DNA of 64,000 nucleotides from a virus, in IMG/VR virus record IMGVR_UViG_3300042922_000542, positions 64,001 through 128,000 of that record; one strand, 5' to 3'. The stretch's first letter is position 1; the number at the start of each line of letters is the position of its first letter. The notes beneath the pieces were generated by a model. The model was given only the letters and a program-made list of their open reading frames with translations. It was not told where the DNA came from and searched no databases. Of this stretch, positions 20,004 to 29,240 are shown piece by piece. The translations under genes were made by a program, and so were the position numbers.

Positions 20004-21229
20004 AGTGCTTGAATATCTTGGATCACACTACGTGACACATTTTCAATATTTTTGAATAATGCATATAGTACATCATCCGAAGTATTGAGGAATTGTGGGA
20101 TCGTATCATCAGTAATAGTAATTACTGCATTAGTTAGATATATTGGTGGTAATAGCGAGAATATGCCATTAGGAATTGAACCAAATAAATCCTTTGAACC
20201 AATATTTCTAGATTGAATTAATGTATCTAATGTTTTTAATAAATCATGATTTGCTTCTGATATTCTTACTTTGTAAGCATCGATTTCAGTTTCATTGGAT
20301 TCGTCTTCATTTATTTTAAAATTATGAAATACCATGCCGTTATTGATTATATTAGATATAGAAGATCTATAAGATATCTTTAAATCTTCTGGATAATATG
20401 ATGCTTCTAGTGTATTCATATAATAAATTGGTAATTGAATAGCAAATTCTAATTCCAACGGTGTTTTTAGTCTTGACATTTGATGCATTTTACTTTCAAT
20501 GTCAGACTTATCAGCATTAAACAAATTACATTTAATTTGACTTCTCGCAATATTATCAAATTTTGAGAAACCGATTAGACCACATTTAAATATCTGATTA
20601 TTCTCAGCTTTTAACGGGAAGTACTTTGTTGTATTTATTAATTTCTCATATTTGTCATTGTATTTAATATCAGCAGTATTCTTTTGGATTGTTATATATA
20701 TTGCGGATTTCAACATAATGAACTTATCTTCATCTGGTATATGATTTAGTGTTGCCGGATAATCTGGTGTAAATAATTCATTAACCTCGTTAGATGACAA
20801 CATATCTAGCACGTCTATAAATGATAACGGTATTTGAATATCATATGTGGATGTAATCATTGGTATAAATAATCTAGGACAACCTTCTTGAATGATATCA
20901 TTATCTGCAACCATTTGTGTAGTCAATGAGATAAATTGTTCGATCGTATCAGATACTTGTTTTACATTTTCAGGTAAAAACAGATCTGCTAATTCAGTTT
21001 CTGGTATTTCTCGTGTAGTATGTATAGGTCTAATACGTAGCTTATTCCTATATAGCTGTGTTAATCTATAAACATCATAAAAATTAACGTTGTCTATATT
21101 AACAAGGAAAAAGAGTTCATCGTTAATAAGACTGGCTAGAGGGGAATGATTTTTCAAGTCAACTTTATTATTTATTGCCCATTTTAACAAATTATTAGAT
21201 CCTGATTCACGTATAGATGATATATTCAT
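19997..21229 (-). CDS. unknown protein
   Basis: This protein has 410 residues and its ATG is preceded by ATGGAGGT. It begins MNISSIRESGSNNLLKWAIN. No catalytic, nucleotide-binding or membrane motif is visible. It is a single minus-strand gene between two plus-strand blocks, divergent to a small acidic-protein operon. A structural role cannot be excluded. Confidence 0.72.
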   Translation of the reverse strand: MNISSIRESGSNNLLKWAINNKVDLKNHSPLASLINDELFFLVNIDNVNFYDVYRLTQLYRNKLRIRPIHTTREIPETELADLFLPENVKQVSDTIEQFISLTTQMVADNDIIQEGCPRLFIPMITSTYDIQIPLSFIDVLDMLSSNEVNELFTPDYPATLNHIPDEDKFIMLKSAIYITIQKNTADIKYNDKYEKLINTTKYFPLKAENNQIFKCGLIGFSKFDNIARSQIKCNLFNADKSDIESKMHQMSRLKTPLELEFAIQLPIYYMNTLEASYYPEDLKISYRSSISNIINNGMVFHNFKINEDESNETEIDAYKVRISEANHDLLKTLDTLIQSRNIGSKDLFGSIPNGIFSLLPPIYLTNAVITITDDTIPQFLNTSDDVLYALFKNIENVSRSVIQDIQALK

Positions 21230-21304
21230 TATTAAACCTCCATTGATAATTGTATATTATATTAAATATATATCAATCATAAATCATAATTTTATTAAGA
21301 AAGG

Positions 21305-21352
21305 AATGAAGAACTAATGATATATTATAATAAAAATAAAGAATTCTTCATT
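21305..21352 (+). promoter_or_regulatory. leader hairpin overlapping a short upstream ORF
   Basis: AATGAAGAA (21305-21313) pairs with TTCTTCATT (21344-21352). The left arm lies just before the start of a 15-codon upstream ORF and the right arm lies inside it. Confidence 0.4.
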
Positions 21353-21364
21353 AGGTTGATTTAA
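21317..21364 (+). CDS. possible 15-residue leader peptide
   Basis: ATG at 21317 follows AAAGGA by 11 bases and encodes MIYYNKNKEFFIRLI then TAA. The stop lies three bases before the ATG of the next gene, which itself has no good ribosome binding site. This arrangement fits translational coupling. It is short enough to be chance. Confidence 0.35.
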   Translation: MIYYNKNKEFFIRLI

Positions 21365-21367
21365 GCT

Positions 21368-21601
21368 ATGAGTGGTAATGAACCAAAAATATCAAAAGAA
21401 GATATGTCTGCTCTAGCAAAACATATAGAAGATTACCTTGAGGTGTTTTTGGAGGTGTTTATAATACCTGAGAACATGCGCAATCAAGAGGATAAAATAT
21501 ATGATTCAATCAATGTAGTAAAAAAATTAATAAAGAAATTACGAAAGGGAGATAAATCGGTTTTTGAGGATGTTGATGATATTGAATTCATAGACGAATA
21601 A
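21368..21601 (+). CDS. small acidic unknown protein
   Basis: This protein has 77 residues, begins MSGNEPKISKEDMSALAKHI and ends VFEDVDDIEFIDE. It is helical and acidic. The start has no clear Shine-Dalgarno sequence. The short ORF immediately upstream may provide translational coupling. The family is unknown. Confidence 0.65.
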   Translation: MSGNEPKISKEDMSALAKHIEDYLEVFLEVFIIPENMRNQEDKIYDSINVVKKLIKKLRKGDKSVFEDVDDIEFIDE

Positions 21602-21633
21602 AATCGATATTATTTATAAGGAGGATTTAAAAT

Positions 21634-22653
21634 ATGTTAGAAAAGTTAAGAATAATCGTATTTCCGAATAGTGATGATGACGAGTGCAAAGATATTGTAA
21701 TGTCGACGGTGGATAAGGTTTACGTAAATAAAACAGGGGACCTATATCATATCGATTATAAGTTGAAAGATTATTTACAATTAAACTTGGATGCATTTGC
21801 AAAAACTGTATCCGAAATGTTTAAGAAAAATGTACCAGGTTCAGTATTTGAATTAGATGTTATAGGGAGAATAGATCCGGATGACATCCCATTAGGTATG
21901 AATTCAACTATAAATCCGACACAAATATTAAAAATTCATATATTACAAAATGCATTTAAACTTAATAGCACAAATATAATTATGAAAAGACATAAACCTA
22001 TTGCGTTGGGTGATACTAATATAACACCATTCACTTTCGAATCTGCTAACACCGAATCATACATTGAAGATGATGAGGATGATTATGAGGATGAAGATGA
22101 TGATTATGAAGATGATTTATCAAGAGACGATCAGTATTTCATGGAAGATGAATTATATGAAGATGCAGATGAAGATGAGACATTAGATACAATTAACAAG
22201 ATACTCGGAATGTCTGGAGATATTGGAAATACATACGATAGTTCCGGATTATTCAATAGTGATAAGATGATATATGAAAAGACTAAGAAGCGCAAATCAT
22301 ATCCATCCTCGAAAATATTGAAATCTGCGAAACATGCCAAAAAAGATATAAAGAACCATGGTATTATTATACAATCCGGAAAATCCCGTGATAAGGATGA
22401 AGAAATAATTAGATCATTCCTAAAGGATTTTATTCCAGGTAAATCCAACTGGATTAAATCATATAGAAAAATCATATTGAAAAGATGGATGAATCAATAT
22501 GCTATAACTAAAAAGGCTGCTAAAAAATATGAAAAGCAAAGTCAATTGGTTAAGAAAACAAATAGAAAGGGTACTGTATCCATTGATACCGCATCAAAGG
22601 TAACACGTAATATATTAAAACATTATAATCCCTTCTACGATACTTCTAAATAA
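21634..22653 (+). CDS. unknown protein with acidic central stretch
   Basis: This protein has 339 residues and starts 8 bases after AAGGAGG. Residues about 146-190 are an almost pure Asp/Glu/Tyr run (DEDDYEDEDDDYEDD). The C-terminal third is strongly basic and rich in Lys (KILKSAKHAKKDIKNHG, KKAAKKYEKQ). Such a bipolar charge pattern is seen in chaperone-like, DNA-mimic and scaffolding proteins, but no family is recognised. It is followed 21 bases later by a polylysine protein. Confidence 0.72.
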   Translation: MLEKLRIIVFPNSDDDECKDIVMSTVDKVYVNKTGDLYHIDYKLKDYLQLNLDAFAKTVSEMFKKNVPGSVFELDVIGRIDPDDIPLGMNSTINPTQILKIHILQNAFKLNSTNIIMKRHKPIALGDTNITPFTFESANTESYIEDDEDDYEDEDDDYEDDLSRDDQYFMEDELYEDADEDETLDTINKILGMSGDIGNTYDSSGLFNSDKMIYEKTKKRKSYPSSKILKSAKHAKKDIKNHGIIIQSGKSRDKDEEIIRSFLKDFIPGKSNWIKSYRKIILKRWMNQYAITKKAAKKYEKQSQLVKKTNRKGTVSIDTASKVTRNILKHYNPFYDTSK

Positions 22654-22674
22654 ATAATTGGAGGAAATAAAGGT

Positions 22675-22941
22675 ATGGACAATAAACCAAAAAACGCATT
22701 GGGTGGAAGACTTACCGATGTCGTATTATCAGCGTTAACAAGTGAAAACATTCAATCATATGTATTGGGTACTAAGAAAAATGGTAAACCTAGATCGATA
22801 TATGATATAATGAGTAAAAGCAGCTTAAAAAAGAAAAAGAAGAAAAAGAAAGCTGATGATGCATATTCTTTATATCGTCAAGTCAAAAAAGGTAAGAAAA
22901 AGAAGAAAAAGAAAAATACTAAACACTGGAAATTTGATTAA
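22675..22941 (+). CDS. polylysine small protein
   Basis: This protein has 88 residues and starts after TTGGAGG. It contains two runs of seven to eight lysines (SLKKKKKKKKADD and GKKKKKKKNTKHW) and is very basic. A nucleic-acid-binding or packaging role is an inference from charge only. It ends the operon before a terminator. Confidence 0.68.
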   Translation: MDNKPKNALGGRLTDVVLSALTSENIQSYVLGTKKNGKPRSIYDIMSKSSLKKKKKKKKADDAYSLYRQVKKGKKKKKKKNTKHWKFD

Positions 22942-22954
22942 TAAAAATAATTAT

Positions 22955-22997
22955 AATAGGTGATGTCAACACCCCCTTACATCACCTATTAATTTTA
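22955..22997 (+). terminator. terminator with C-rich loop
   Basis: A perfect 12-bp stem, AATAGGTGATGT with ACATCACCTATT, has the loop CAACACCCCCTT. It is followed by an AT-rich stretch. Confidence 0.75.
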
Positions 22998-23067
22998 TTG
23001 ATTATTTTTTGTTACCAAGTATTATATAATACTTGTGTTAGAAAATTAATTAAGGATGGATTTTATT

Positions 23068-24945
23068 ATGATATATGGGCATAATCCAATACTATTAAAT
23101 TGCACGTACATTAAACCTGATAAGAAAAAAGGTATTGAGGAACATTTTGAAGTTATTTATAAGAGTGAAGATGGTGTAGTTAGGAGATCAATTGAACCTC
23201 CTGATGTTGATATATATTTTGTAAAACCCGAATTTAGGAATTTTAATTATAACAAACCCGAAGAGAGAATCGAAAGATTGGAAAAACGCCGGGTTAAATT
23301 TAGTAATATTAAATATGAAATTGCTAATGAAATAGGTGAATCAGGTCGTAATTATGTAAAATATTGTTTTGAAAATAAAGATCCCAAAGCTTTAGATAAA
23401 TTATATGCATGGCCATACTCATTTAAAGCAGATTTTCAAGCTGAGTTTTACTATATGCAGGAATGGCAAGAAAAATATGGAACACCTGAGTCCATCAAGT
23501 TAACAAAGTCGTTTATGGATATCGAGACCGATGTTATAGATAATATGATTGATATGGATAATCTTCAATATAGTGCAAATTGTCCAGTTAATGCAGTTTC
23601 AGTTGTAATGGAAGAACAGAAGGAATGTTATTTATTCATTCTAAGACCGTATAAACCATCAAGGATGGGATATACTGAAGCTGAATATAGCGAAAGATAT
23701 AAACTATATGAAAAACAATTAGCAGATCATGAAAAATTAATGGCAGATCCCAAATCATTTATAGATGAACTTCATGAATCATTTGATGCAACATATGGTA
23801 AACTTGATTATCATTTACGCGAATATGAAAAAGAAATTGAATTGATTGCAGATATATTCAGATATATTAATGATAGAAAACCGAATTTCTGCGGTATATG
23901 GAATATGCGATTTGATATTCAGTATCTCATTTATAGAGTAATGAATCTTGGATATAATCCCGCCGATATAATGTGTCATTCCGATTTCAATAATAAAAGA
24001 TGTTATTTCAAAACAGATAAATCCACATTTAAAATAGAGAAACAGTTCGACTATTTCTATTGCAGTAATTATACACAGTTTATTTGTGAAATGAGACTCT
24101 ATGCATCTATACGTAAATCACAACATATGTTGAAATCAGTTAAATTAAATGACATTGCTGAACGTGAATTGAAAGATAGAAAAGTTGAGTATCAAGAAGA
24201 AAGTAATTTTAGAACATTCCCGTATAAAGATTGGCGTAAATTCCTAAAATACAATATAAAGGATACTCTATTATTGATGGGAATTGAGAGAAAGACAAAT
24301 GATATGTTAACATATTATCTTCGATCTTATTCCAACTTAACACCATATGCAAAAATATTTAGAGAAACGCATTTACTGCGTAACGTTCGTGAAATGTACT
24401 TTAATAGAGATGGCTGGGTACAGGGTAATAATATAAACATTATCGGACTGGATGATAATCAAATTGACTTATTTGAAGTAATAGACGATGATGAAGATGA
24501 GGATGAAGAAGAAAAGGTTGAGATAAAAGAATCATCCTTTAAGGGTGCTATTAATGCAAACCCAATATGGAATGATAGAGTTGGAGTCGAAATATTTAAT
24601 AGATTATCCAATATATTATTTGAAAATTGTATAGATTTTGATATGGGTGCGTTTTATCCATCTATTAAAATATTCTCTAATATGGACCCAATCACACTGC
24701 TATATAAAGCTTCATTTGTGAATGATGAATTTATCAATGGTGCCAAAATTAACCGTTCATTGAATACAACATATGTAGAGAAAGATAAAAATAATAATCT
24801 TCGAAATAATGATATCACGGGTGAGGCTATAAATACATATGTTAGTGGTAATATATTAACATTCGGATTCAATTGGTTGGGAATGTGTGATATCACTGAG
24901 TTATATGATAAATGTAAAAAAGCATGTAAATTAAATAAAGAATAA
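23068..24945 (+). CDS. family B DNA polymerase, N-terminal part only
   Basis: I chose the ATG at 23068 after AAGGATGGA. The protein has 625 residues. The proofreading exonuclease motifs are present: Exo I MDIETD with D151 and E153, Exo II WNMRFD with D283, and Exo III YNIKDTL with D399. Polymerase motif A, DFDMGAFYPSIK, has its metal Asp at 525. An acidic linker (DDDEDEDEEEK) lies between the exonuclease and the palm. The protein stops about 100 residues after motif A and lacks motif B (KxxxNSxYG), motif C (YxDTD) and the thumb. Family B enzymes usually have 800-900 residues or more, so this is the first half of a split polymerase, as known for some T4-like phages with gp43A/gp43B. The second half is not in this window, and a terminator follows directly. 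Confidence 0.82.
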   Translation: MIYGHNPILLNCTYIKPDKKKGIEEHFEVIYKSEDGVVRRSIEPPDVDIYFVKPEFRNFNYNKPEERIERLEKRRVKFSNIKYEIANEIGESGRNYVKYCFENKDPKALDKLYAWPYSFKADFQAEFYYMQEWQEKYGTPESIKLTKSFMDIETDVIDNMIDMDNLQYSANCPVNAVSVVMEEQKECYLFILRPYKPSRMGYTEAEYSERYKLYEKQLADHEKLMADPKSFIDELHESFDATYGKLDYHLREYEKEIELIADIFRYINDRKPNFCGIWNMRFDIQYLIYRVMNLGYNPADIMCHSDFNNKRCYFKTDKSTFKIEKQFDYFYCSNYTQFICEMRLYASIRKSQHMLKSVKLNDIAERELKDRKVEYQEESNFRTFPYKDWRKFLKYNIKDTLLLMGIERKTNDMLTYYLRSYSNLTPYAKIFRETHLLRNVREMYFNRDGWVQGNNINIIGLDDNQIDLFEVIDDDEDEDEEEKVEIKESSFKGAINANPIWNDRVGVEIFNRLSNILFENCIDFDMGAFYPSIKIFSNMDPITLLYKASFVNDEFINGAKINRSLNTTYVEKDKNNNLRNNDITGEAINTYVSGNILTFGFNWLGMCDITELYDKCKKACKLNKE

Positions 24946-24982
24946 AATGAGATGGGTTTGATACCCATCCCATTTATTTTTT
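24945..24982. terminator. bidirectional terminator
   Basis: GATGGGT pairs with ACCCATC, extended by AAAT/ATTT around a mismatch, and is followed by TTTATTTTTTT. It is shared by the polymerase and SpoVG genes. Confidence 0.72.
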
Positions 24983-25443
24983 TACATAAATTTAGCGCAT
25001 ACACCTATAGTTTGATATTGTTCAGTTTCACAATTTGCATTCGTAGCAACTGTATTTACAGTTTCTCCTACATCACCTGCGGCATCTATACTTAAATATG
25101 AAGTTACTTGATTATCATCATTGTCGGTAGTTAATTCATTAGCAACTTTATTAACTGGATTGAATTCATCGATATCGAATTTTTCGAATACAGCATTAGT
25201 TATATGCTCACGCAATCTACTTGTAATTGGATTTACTAATGATACAACAACATGCTCACCTCTAGTTTTATTTGGGTTTATCTTCTCTTCAGGAAACACG
25301 ATAAATCGTTTTGAATCTGTAACGATCACTTTAATTCCTGTTATGATGAGCTCCTTATCTAATATGACCTTTGCATATGCTTTTACCTTTTCACTTGATG
25401 GTCTGTTACGTAAATAATTAAATGACACGCTTGTTACTTCCAT
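24982..25443 (-). CDS. SpoVG-family protein
   Basis: This protein has 153 residues. The first 95 match the SpoVG pattern: MEVTSVSF at the start, then LDKELIITGIKVI, a FIVFPEE strand in place of the usual LFVAMPS, and a PITSRLREHITNAVFEKF helix like the HPIN...R.kI..aVl..Y of bacterial SpoVG. SpoVG is a site-specific nucleic-acid-binding regulator in Bacillota and spirochaetes, linked to septation and sporulation. The C-terminal 55 residues are an added low-complexity tail. The gene stands alone on the minus strand between replication genes and could modulate host or phage regulation. Confidence 0.75.
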   Translation of the reverse strand: MEVTSVSFNYLRNRPSSEKVKAYAKVILDKELIITGIKVIVTDSKRFIVFPEEKINPNKTRGEHVVVSLVNPITSRLREHITNAVFEKFDIDEFNPVNKVANELTTDNDDNQVTSYLSIDAAGDVGETVNTVATNANCETEQYQTIGVCAKFM

Positions 25444-25577
25444 GATTAAAATCTCCCTTTTCTATAATAGATTTTTTTAGACTTAACATAATAGTTAGTG
25501 CTATATTATTGAAATAAAACAAAATTATATATTCTAATAATATGGATTGATTATAATATAAGAAGGAGCAATATATT

Positions 25578-28058
25578 ATGGCAAAATTTGTAGACGATAA
25601 ATATCAACATTTAGAGTCAGATGTTGATAAACTTCGACAGAAATTCCGAATGTATATTTCATTTTCAAATGAATTAGCAGCCAAGAGTATAGTATTAGAG
25701 ATTTTATATAATGCTATAGATGAGTGTGAAAACCCTCTATCCCCTGCTGATACTATTCAGGTCGAATATGATGAAAGAAATGACACTATTAAAGTTACCG
25801 ATAATGGTAGAGGTATACCAACAGCACAATTAGAAAAAGTATTAACTACGCTTAATAGTGGATCAAATATTGATTCAGGTGCAAAAGCATCTTTAAAAGC
25901 AAGAACGCTTGGTCGTAATGGAACTGGTACGCTGGCATTTACAGCATTGTCTGAAAGGATGGAAATATTTTCATATAGGGGTGGTACCGAAAATTTATGT
26001 AAACATATGATATTCGAGGAAGGTCGAAAGGTATTCGAAGAAGTAACATCATGTGATTCATCAAAACATGGTTTAACTGTGTATTGCAAACCGTCTAAGA
26101 TATTAGGTAAATCGACTAGAATTGTATGGGATCAGATCTATAACGAGCTTGTCAATTTACAATTTCAAAATAATAAGAAGATAAAAATGTCTTCAATATA
26201 CATCGATAAAAAAGGTATTGTTGAAACAGAGAGATACGTATCACAGCCATTCGAATCAATATTAGTACATAAAAATGATAAATCATCTCTAATAAGTGAT
26301 AAAATAATGATAAATATATCCGGTGATGATATTCAAGAAGAAGTTGGTGGAAAGGTGTATAACAGATTCATTGATATGGATATTGCGTTTGTATACACAA
26401 ATAATATGACACCGTATATCGATAGTTTCTGTAATAGTAATAATACCATTGATAACGGATCACACCTTGATGGAGCATTAGAGGGAATTTGCCGTTATTT
26501 CCAAACAGTTACTAAAAATAGTTTATCCGATCGTGAACGCGATAAATTAGATGTTAAATGGGATGATGTTAAATCAGGATTATCTATCGCAATCAATTTA
26601 GGTACTAATATGGAGGAAATATTCACTTCACAGACAAAACATAAAATCCTTAATGAGGATTTTGAAAAGATGATTAAGGATAAAACTGTGGATTCACTAC
26701 AGAGTTATTTTACCAAGAACCCTAGTCAATTGAGGGAATTAATAAACATTGTCAAAATGAATGCTAAGGTTCGACGTGAAGGTGACAAAATTAGAAATGC
26801 TGTAATTAAAGAGAGTATAACAAACTGGTCATCATATAAAATGGATAACTACGATCCGTGTACTAATAGGGGTAAAGAATATAAAGAGTTATACATCATT
26901 GAAGGTAAATCAGCTAAAGGTTCTCTAAAACAAGCCAGGGATCCAAAATTTCAAGCACTGTTTGCAATACGTGGAGTTTCTGCAAATGTATTCAAAATGG
27001 ATCTAGATGCTATATTGAAAAATACTGAATTTAAAAATCTTATTACAGTTATGGGATGTAATGTTGGATCTAAATTTGATTTATCTAAATTGCAATTCGA
27101 TAAGATTGTTATAGCAACAGATGCCGATGTCGACGGTCTTTTCATACGTTCATTATTATGTAGCTTCTTTATTAAAGTATTTCCTGAGATCATTTTGGAT
27201 GGAAGACTATTTATTGCAGAACCACCTTTGTACCGTGTTGATGATAAGAAAAATCCATTTGTAATAAATAGGGAAGATTACATCAATCGTTACATCACAG
27301 CTGTAGTGAAAGAATATCAATTATCGTTCTATGATAAAAAATTAGCTAAGAAAGGTGAACCTCAAATAGTTTTAGGTAAATCTGAATTAAAACAATTCTT
27401 AGCCGATACTAGTTCATATGTAGAAGATGTATTGTTACTTGCTAGACATTATAAAGTTCATAAACGATTAATTGAAATAATATTTCATGAATTGGCTGGA
27501 CTTATTGATATTGAAAAGGAATATAATACTGATGCCGAAATAAATGATCTATTGAAACAAGTTGATATTCAACATCTGATGACAGTAATAGGTGAAGACT
27601 TTGATGAAATTGTCTATGATGATAATAAAGAAATTATTAAAGGAATTATAGATGGTAAATATCAATCGATGGAATTGTCACAGCGTTTAGTACGTAAGGG
27701 TATAAATATTATCAAAATGATAAGATCATATAGTATGAAGACAATATCCATTATGTTAAAACATACTAAGACTGGAGCTGAACATATTCTGCCATTAATG
27801 ACATCATTAGAAATGTTAAAGAAATTCCAACCAGATATACTTCATAGATTTAAAGGTCTTGGAGAAAATAATCCAGATGATATAAGATTTACATTAATGG
27901 ATGCTAATACTAGAATGTTGATAAAAGTAATGATAAGTGATATCGAAAATGACTTAAAAGTATTTAATGTATTAAGAGGATCATCCCCTCAGGACGCTGC
28001 TGCAAGAAAGGCAATGATGGCAGGTTACCAAATTCCGAGGGAGTTACTTGATACGTAA
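25578..28058 (+). CDS. type IIA DNA topoisomerase subunit B (GyrB/ParE-like)
   Basis: This protein has 826 residues and starts after AAGGAGC. The GHKL ATPase site is EILYNAIDE (E41, N45) with VTDNGRGIP near 73-81. The Toprim metal site is YIIEGKSAKGS near 438-448 and ATDADVDG near 512-519. The C-terminal GLGENNPDDIRFT matches the GLGE motif that contacts subunit A. With the GyrA/ParC-like gene 2 kb downstream it forms an ATP-dependent topoisomerase for decatenation or unwinding during replication. Gyrase and Topo IV types cannot be told apart here. Confidence 0.9.
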   Translation: MAKFVDDKYQHLESDVDKLRQKFRMYISFSNELAAKSIVLEILYNAIDECENPLSPADTIQVEYDERNDTIKVTDNGRGIPTAQLEKVLTTLNSGSNIDSGAKASLKARTLGRNGTGTLAFTALSERMEIFSYRGGTENLCKHMIFEEGRKVFEEVTSCDSSKHGLTVYCKPSKILGKSTRIVWDQIYNELVNLQFQNNKKIKMSSIYIDKKGIVETERYVSQPFESILVHKNDKSSLISDKIMINISGDDIQEEVGGKVYNRFIDMDIAFVYTNNMTPYIDSFCNSNNTIDNGSHLDGALEGICRYFQTVTKNSLSDRERDKLDVKWDDVKSGLSIAINLGTNMEEIFTSQTKHKILNEDFEKMIKDKTVDSLQSYFTKNPSQLRELINIVKMNAKVRREGDKIRNAVIKESITNWSSYKMDNYDPCTNRGKEYKELYIIEGKSAKGSLKQARDPKFQALFAIRGVSANVFKMDLDAILKNTEFKNLITVMGCNVGSKFDLSKLQFDKIVIATDADVDGLFIRSLLCSFFIKVFPEIILDGRLFIAEPPLYRVDDKKNPFVINREDYINRYITAVVKEYQLSFYDKKLAKKGEPQIVLGKSELKQFLADTSSYVEDVLLLARHYKVHKRLIEIIFHELAGLIDIEKEYNTDAEINDLLKQVDIQHLMTVIGEDFDEIVYDDNKEIIKGIIDGKYQSMELSQRLVRKGINIIKMIRSYSMKTISIMLKHTKTGAEHILPLMTSLEMLKKFQPDILHRFKGLGENNPDDIRFTLMDANTRMLIKVMISDIENDLKVFNVLRGSSPQDAAARKAMMAGYQIPRELLDT

Positions 28059-28067
28059 ATCTTAAAA

Positions 28068-28100
28068 AATATATACAGGGATACTTCCCTGTATATATTA
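28068..28100 (+). terminator. stem-loop after topoisomerase B gene
   Basis: AATATATACAGGGA pairs with TCCCTGTATATATT around a 4-base loop. The following T run is weak. Confidence 0.6.
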
Positions 28101-28144
28101 CTACAAATATTCTTTAAATATAAAAATCTCATGGGGGTAAAATA

Positions 28145-28915
28145 ATGAAATCATTTATAAAAAATCAATATCAAACATCAAACGATGATGGTAAAAAACA
28201 TATAATATTATGGTCAGGGGGTTGTGATTCATCACTATTGTTGTATGAACTATTAGATGCGTATGGAAGCGAAAATGTTATAGCTATAAGTTATAAATAT
28301 TCATGGTTAAATTCAACAAAAGCTGAAATCGAACATAACTATAGAGAAGCATTTAAAAATAAGATGAAATTACTCGGATCCAATTTTGCAAATTTTACTC
28401 ATCATGTATTTGAAATAAATGATGTTTGTGACTCAACTGATGTTCAATTACGACCAATGCATGGTCTACCGCAAGCATTAGGATGGTTATTTATGATACC
28501 GATGTATGCTAATGAAAATGCATACATTTACTCTGGATATATTAAAGATGATGACCTTACTACTTCTGGATTTAAAGAATACTATAATGATATATTTGAA
28601 TCAGTTAATAAGTTAATCGGAAGAGATAATATTTCGTTACGACTTCCATATATAGGTAAATCCAAAATTGATATTATCGAGAAACTTATATATCATGGCT
28701 TATATGATGTAGCGTGGTATTGTGAAATACCTAGTGATGATCATAATATGTGCATGAAATGCCATCCATGCAAAACGCACATGGCAGCATTGGTATATTT
28801 ATCGATGTTCAGTGAAGATGAATTAGTTAAGTTAACAGCTATACGTAAACTTGAATATATGAAATCATTACAAAATGAAAATAATAAACATGATGACACA
28901 TTGGAATTTGCATAA
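28145..28915 (+). CDS. queC: QueC-like 7-cyano-7-deazaguanine synthase
   Basis: This protein has 256 residues and starts after ATGGGGG. An N-terminal ATP-pyrophosphatase loop, SGGCDSS (24-30), is followed by a Rossmann-like region. Near the C-terminus a four-cysteine zinc site, C193, C203, C206 and C209, has the spacing and context of QueC (C...CxxCxxC). QueC converts 7-carboxy-7-deazaguanine and ammonia to preQ0 with ATP. Several phages use preQ0-pathway genes to place 7-deazaguanines in their DNA and resist restriction. No partner (QueD, QueE, FolE, DpdA) is in the window, so a tRNA or salvage use is also possible. It sits between the two topoisomerase genes. Confidence 0.75.
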   Translation: MKSFIKNQYQTSNDDGKKHIILWSGGCDSSLLLYELLDAYGSENVIAISYKYSWLNSTKAEIEHNYREAFKNKMKLLGSNFANFTHHVFEINDVCDSTDVQLRPMHGLPQALGWLFMIPMYANENAYIYSGYIKDDDLTTSGFKEYYNDIFESVNKLIGRDNISLRLPYIGKSKIDIIEKLIYHGLYDVAWYCEIPSDDHNMCMKCHPCKTHMAALVYLSMFSEDELVKLTAIRKLEYMKSLQNENNKHDDTLEFA

Positions 28916-28949
28916 TTTTGGTAAAATATAATATTTTGGAGGGTTTGAT

Positions 28950-29165
28950 ATGGGTGCAATAAATAATATCGGTTTTGGGATATATCCAAAACAGAGTGAT
29001 GATCTAGGGAAACGGGTTATCGTTATATACAATTACGATAAAACTAAAATGGATTTCGGAAGAATTATTAGAGATGATATAGAGGATCCATCTAAAACCA
29101 TTATCAAATTGGATGATGATAGAATATTATTATCAACCGAATGTCAGTATAGTTTAGTCGATTAA
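28950..29165 (+). CDS. small unknown protein
   Basis: This protein has 71 residues and its start lies 7 bases after TGGAGGG. It is beta-rich in appearance, with two VIVIYNYDKT / TIIKLDDDRILL segments, and may be a small SH3-like or Tudor-like barrel, but no family is recognised. It is 34 bases after the QueC-like gene. Confidence 0.65.
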   Translation: MGAINNIGFGIYPKQSDDLGKRVIVIYNYDKTKMDFGRIIRDDIEDPSKTIIKLDDDRILLSTECQYSLVD

Positions 29166-29194
29166 ATCTAATTAGTTATATCAATTGAAACGAT

Positions 29195-29204
29195 TATATA
29201 TTAT
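29195..29204 (+). promoter_or_regulatory. candidate phage promoter motif
   Basis: An exact TATATATTAT lies 36 bases before the ATG at 29241. Confidence 0.55.
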
Positions 29205-29240
29205 TATAATGAATACTAAGTAAAAGGAGTTTGATTAATT

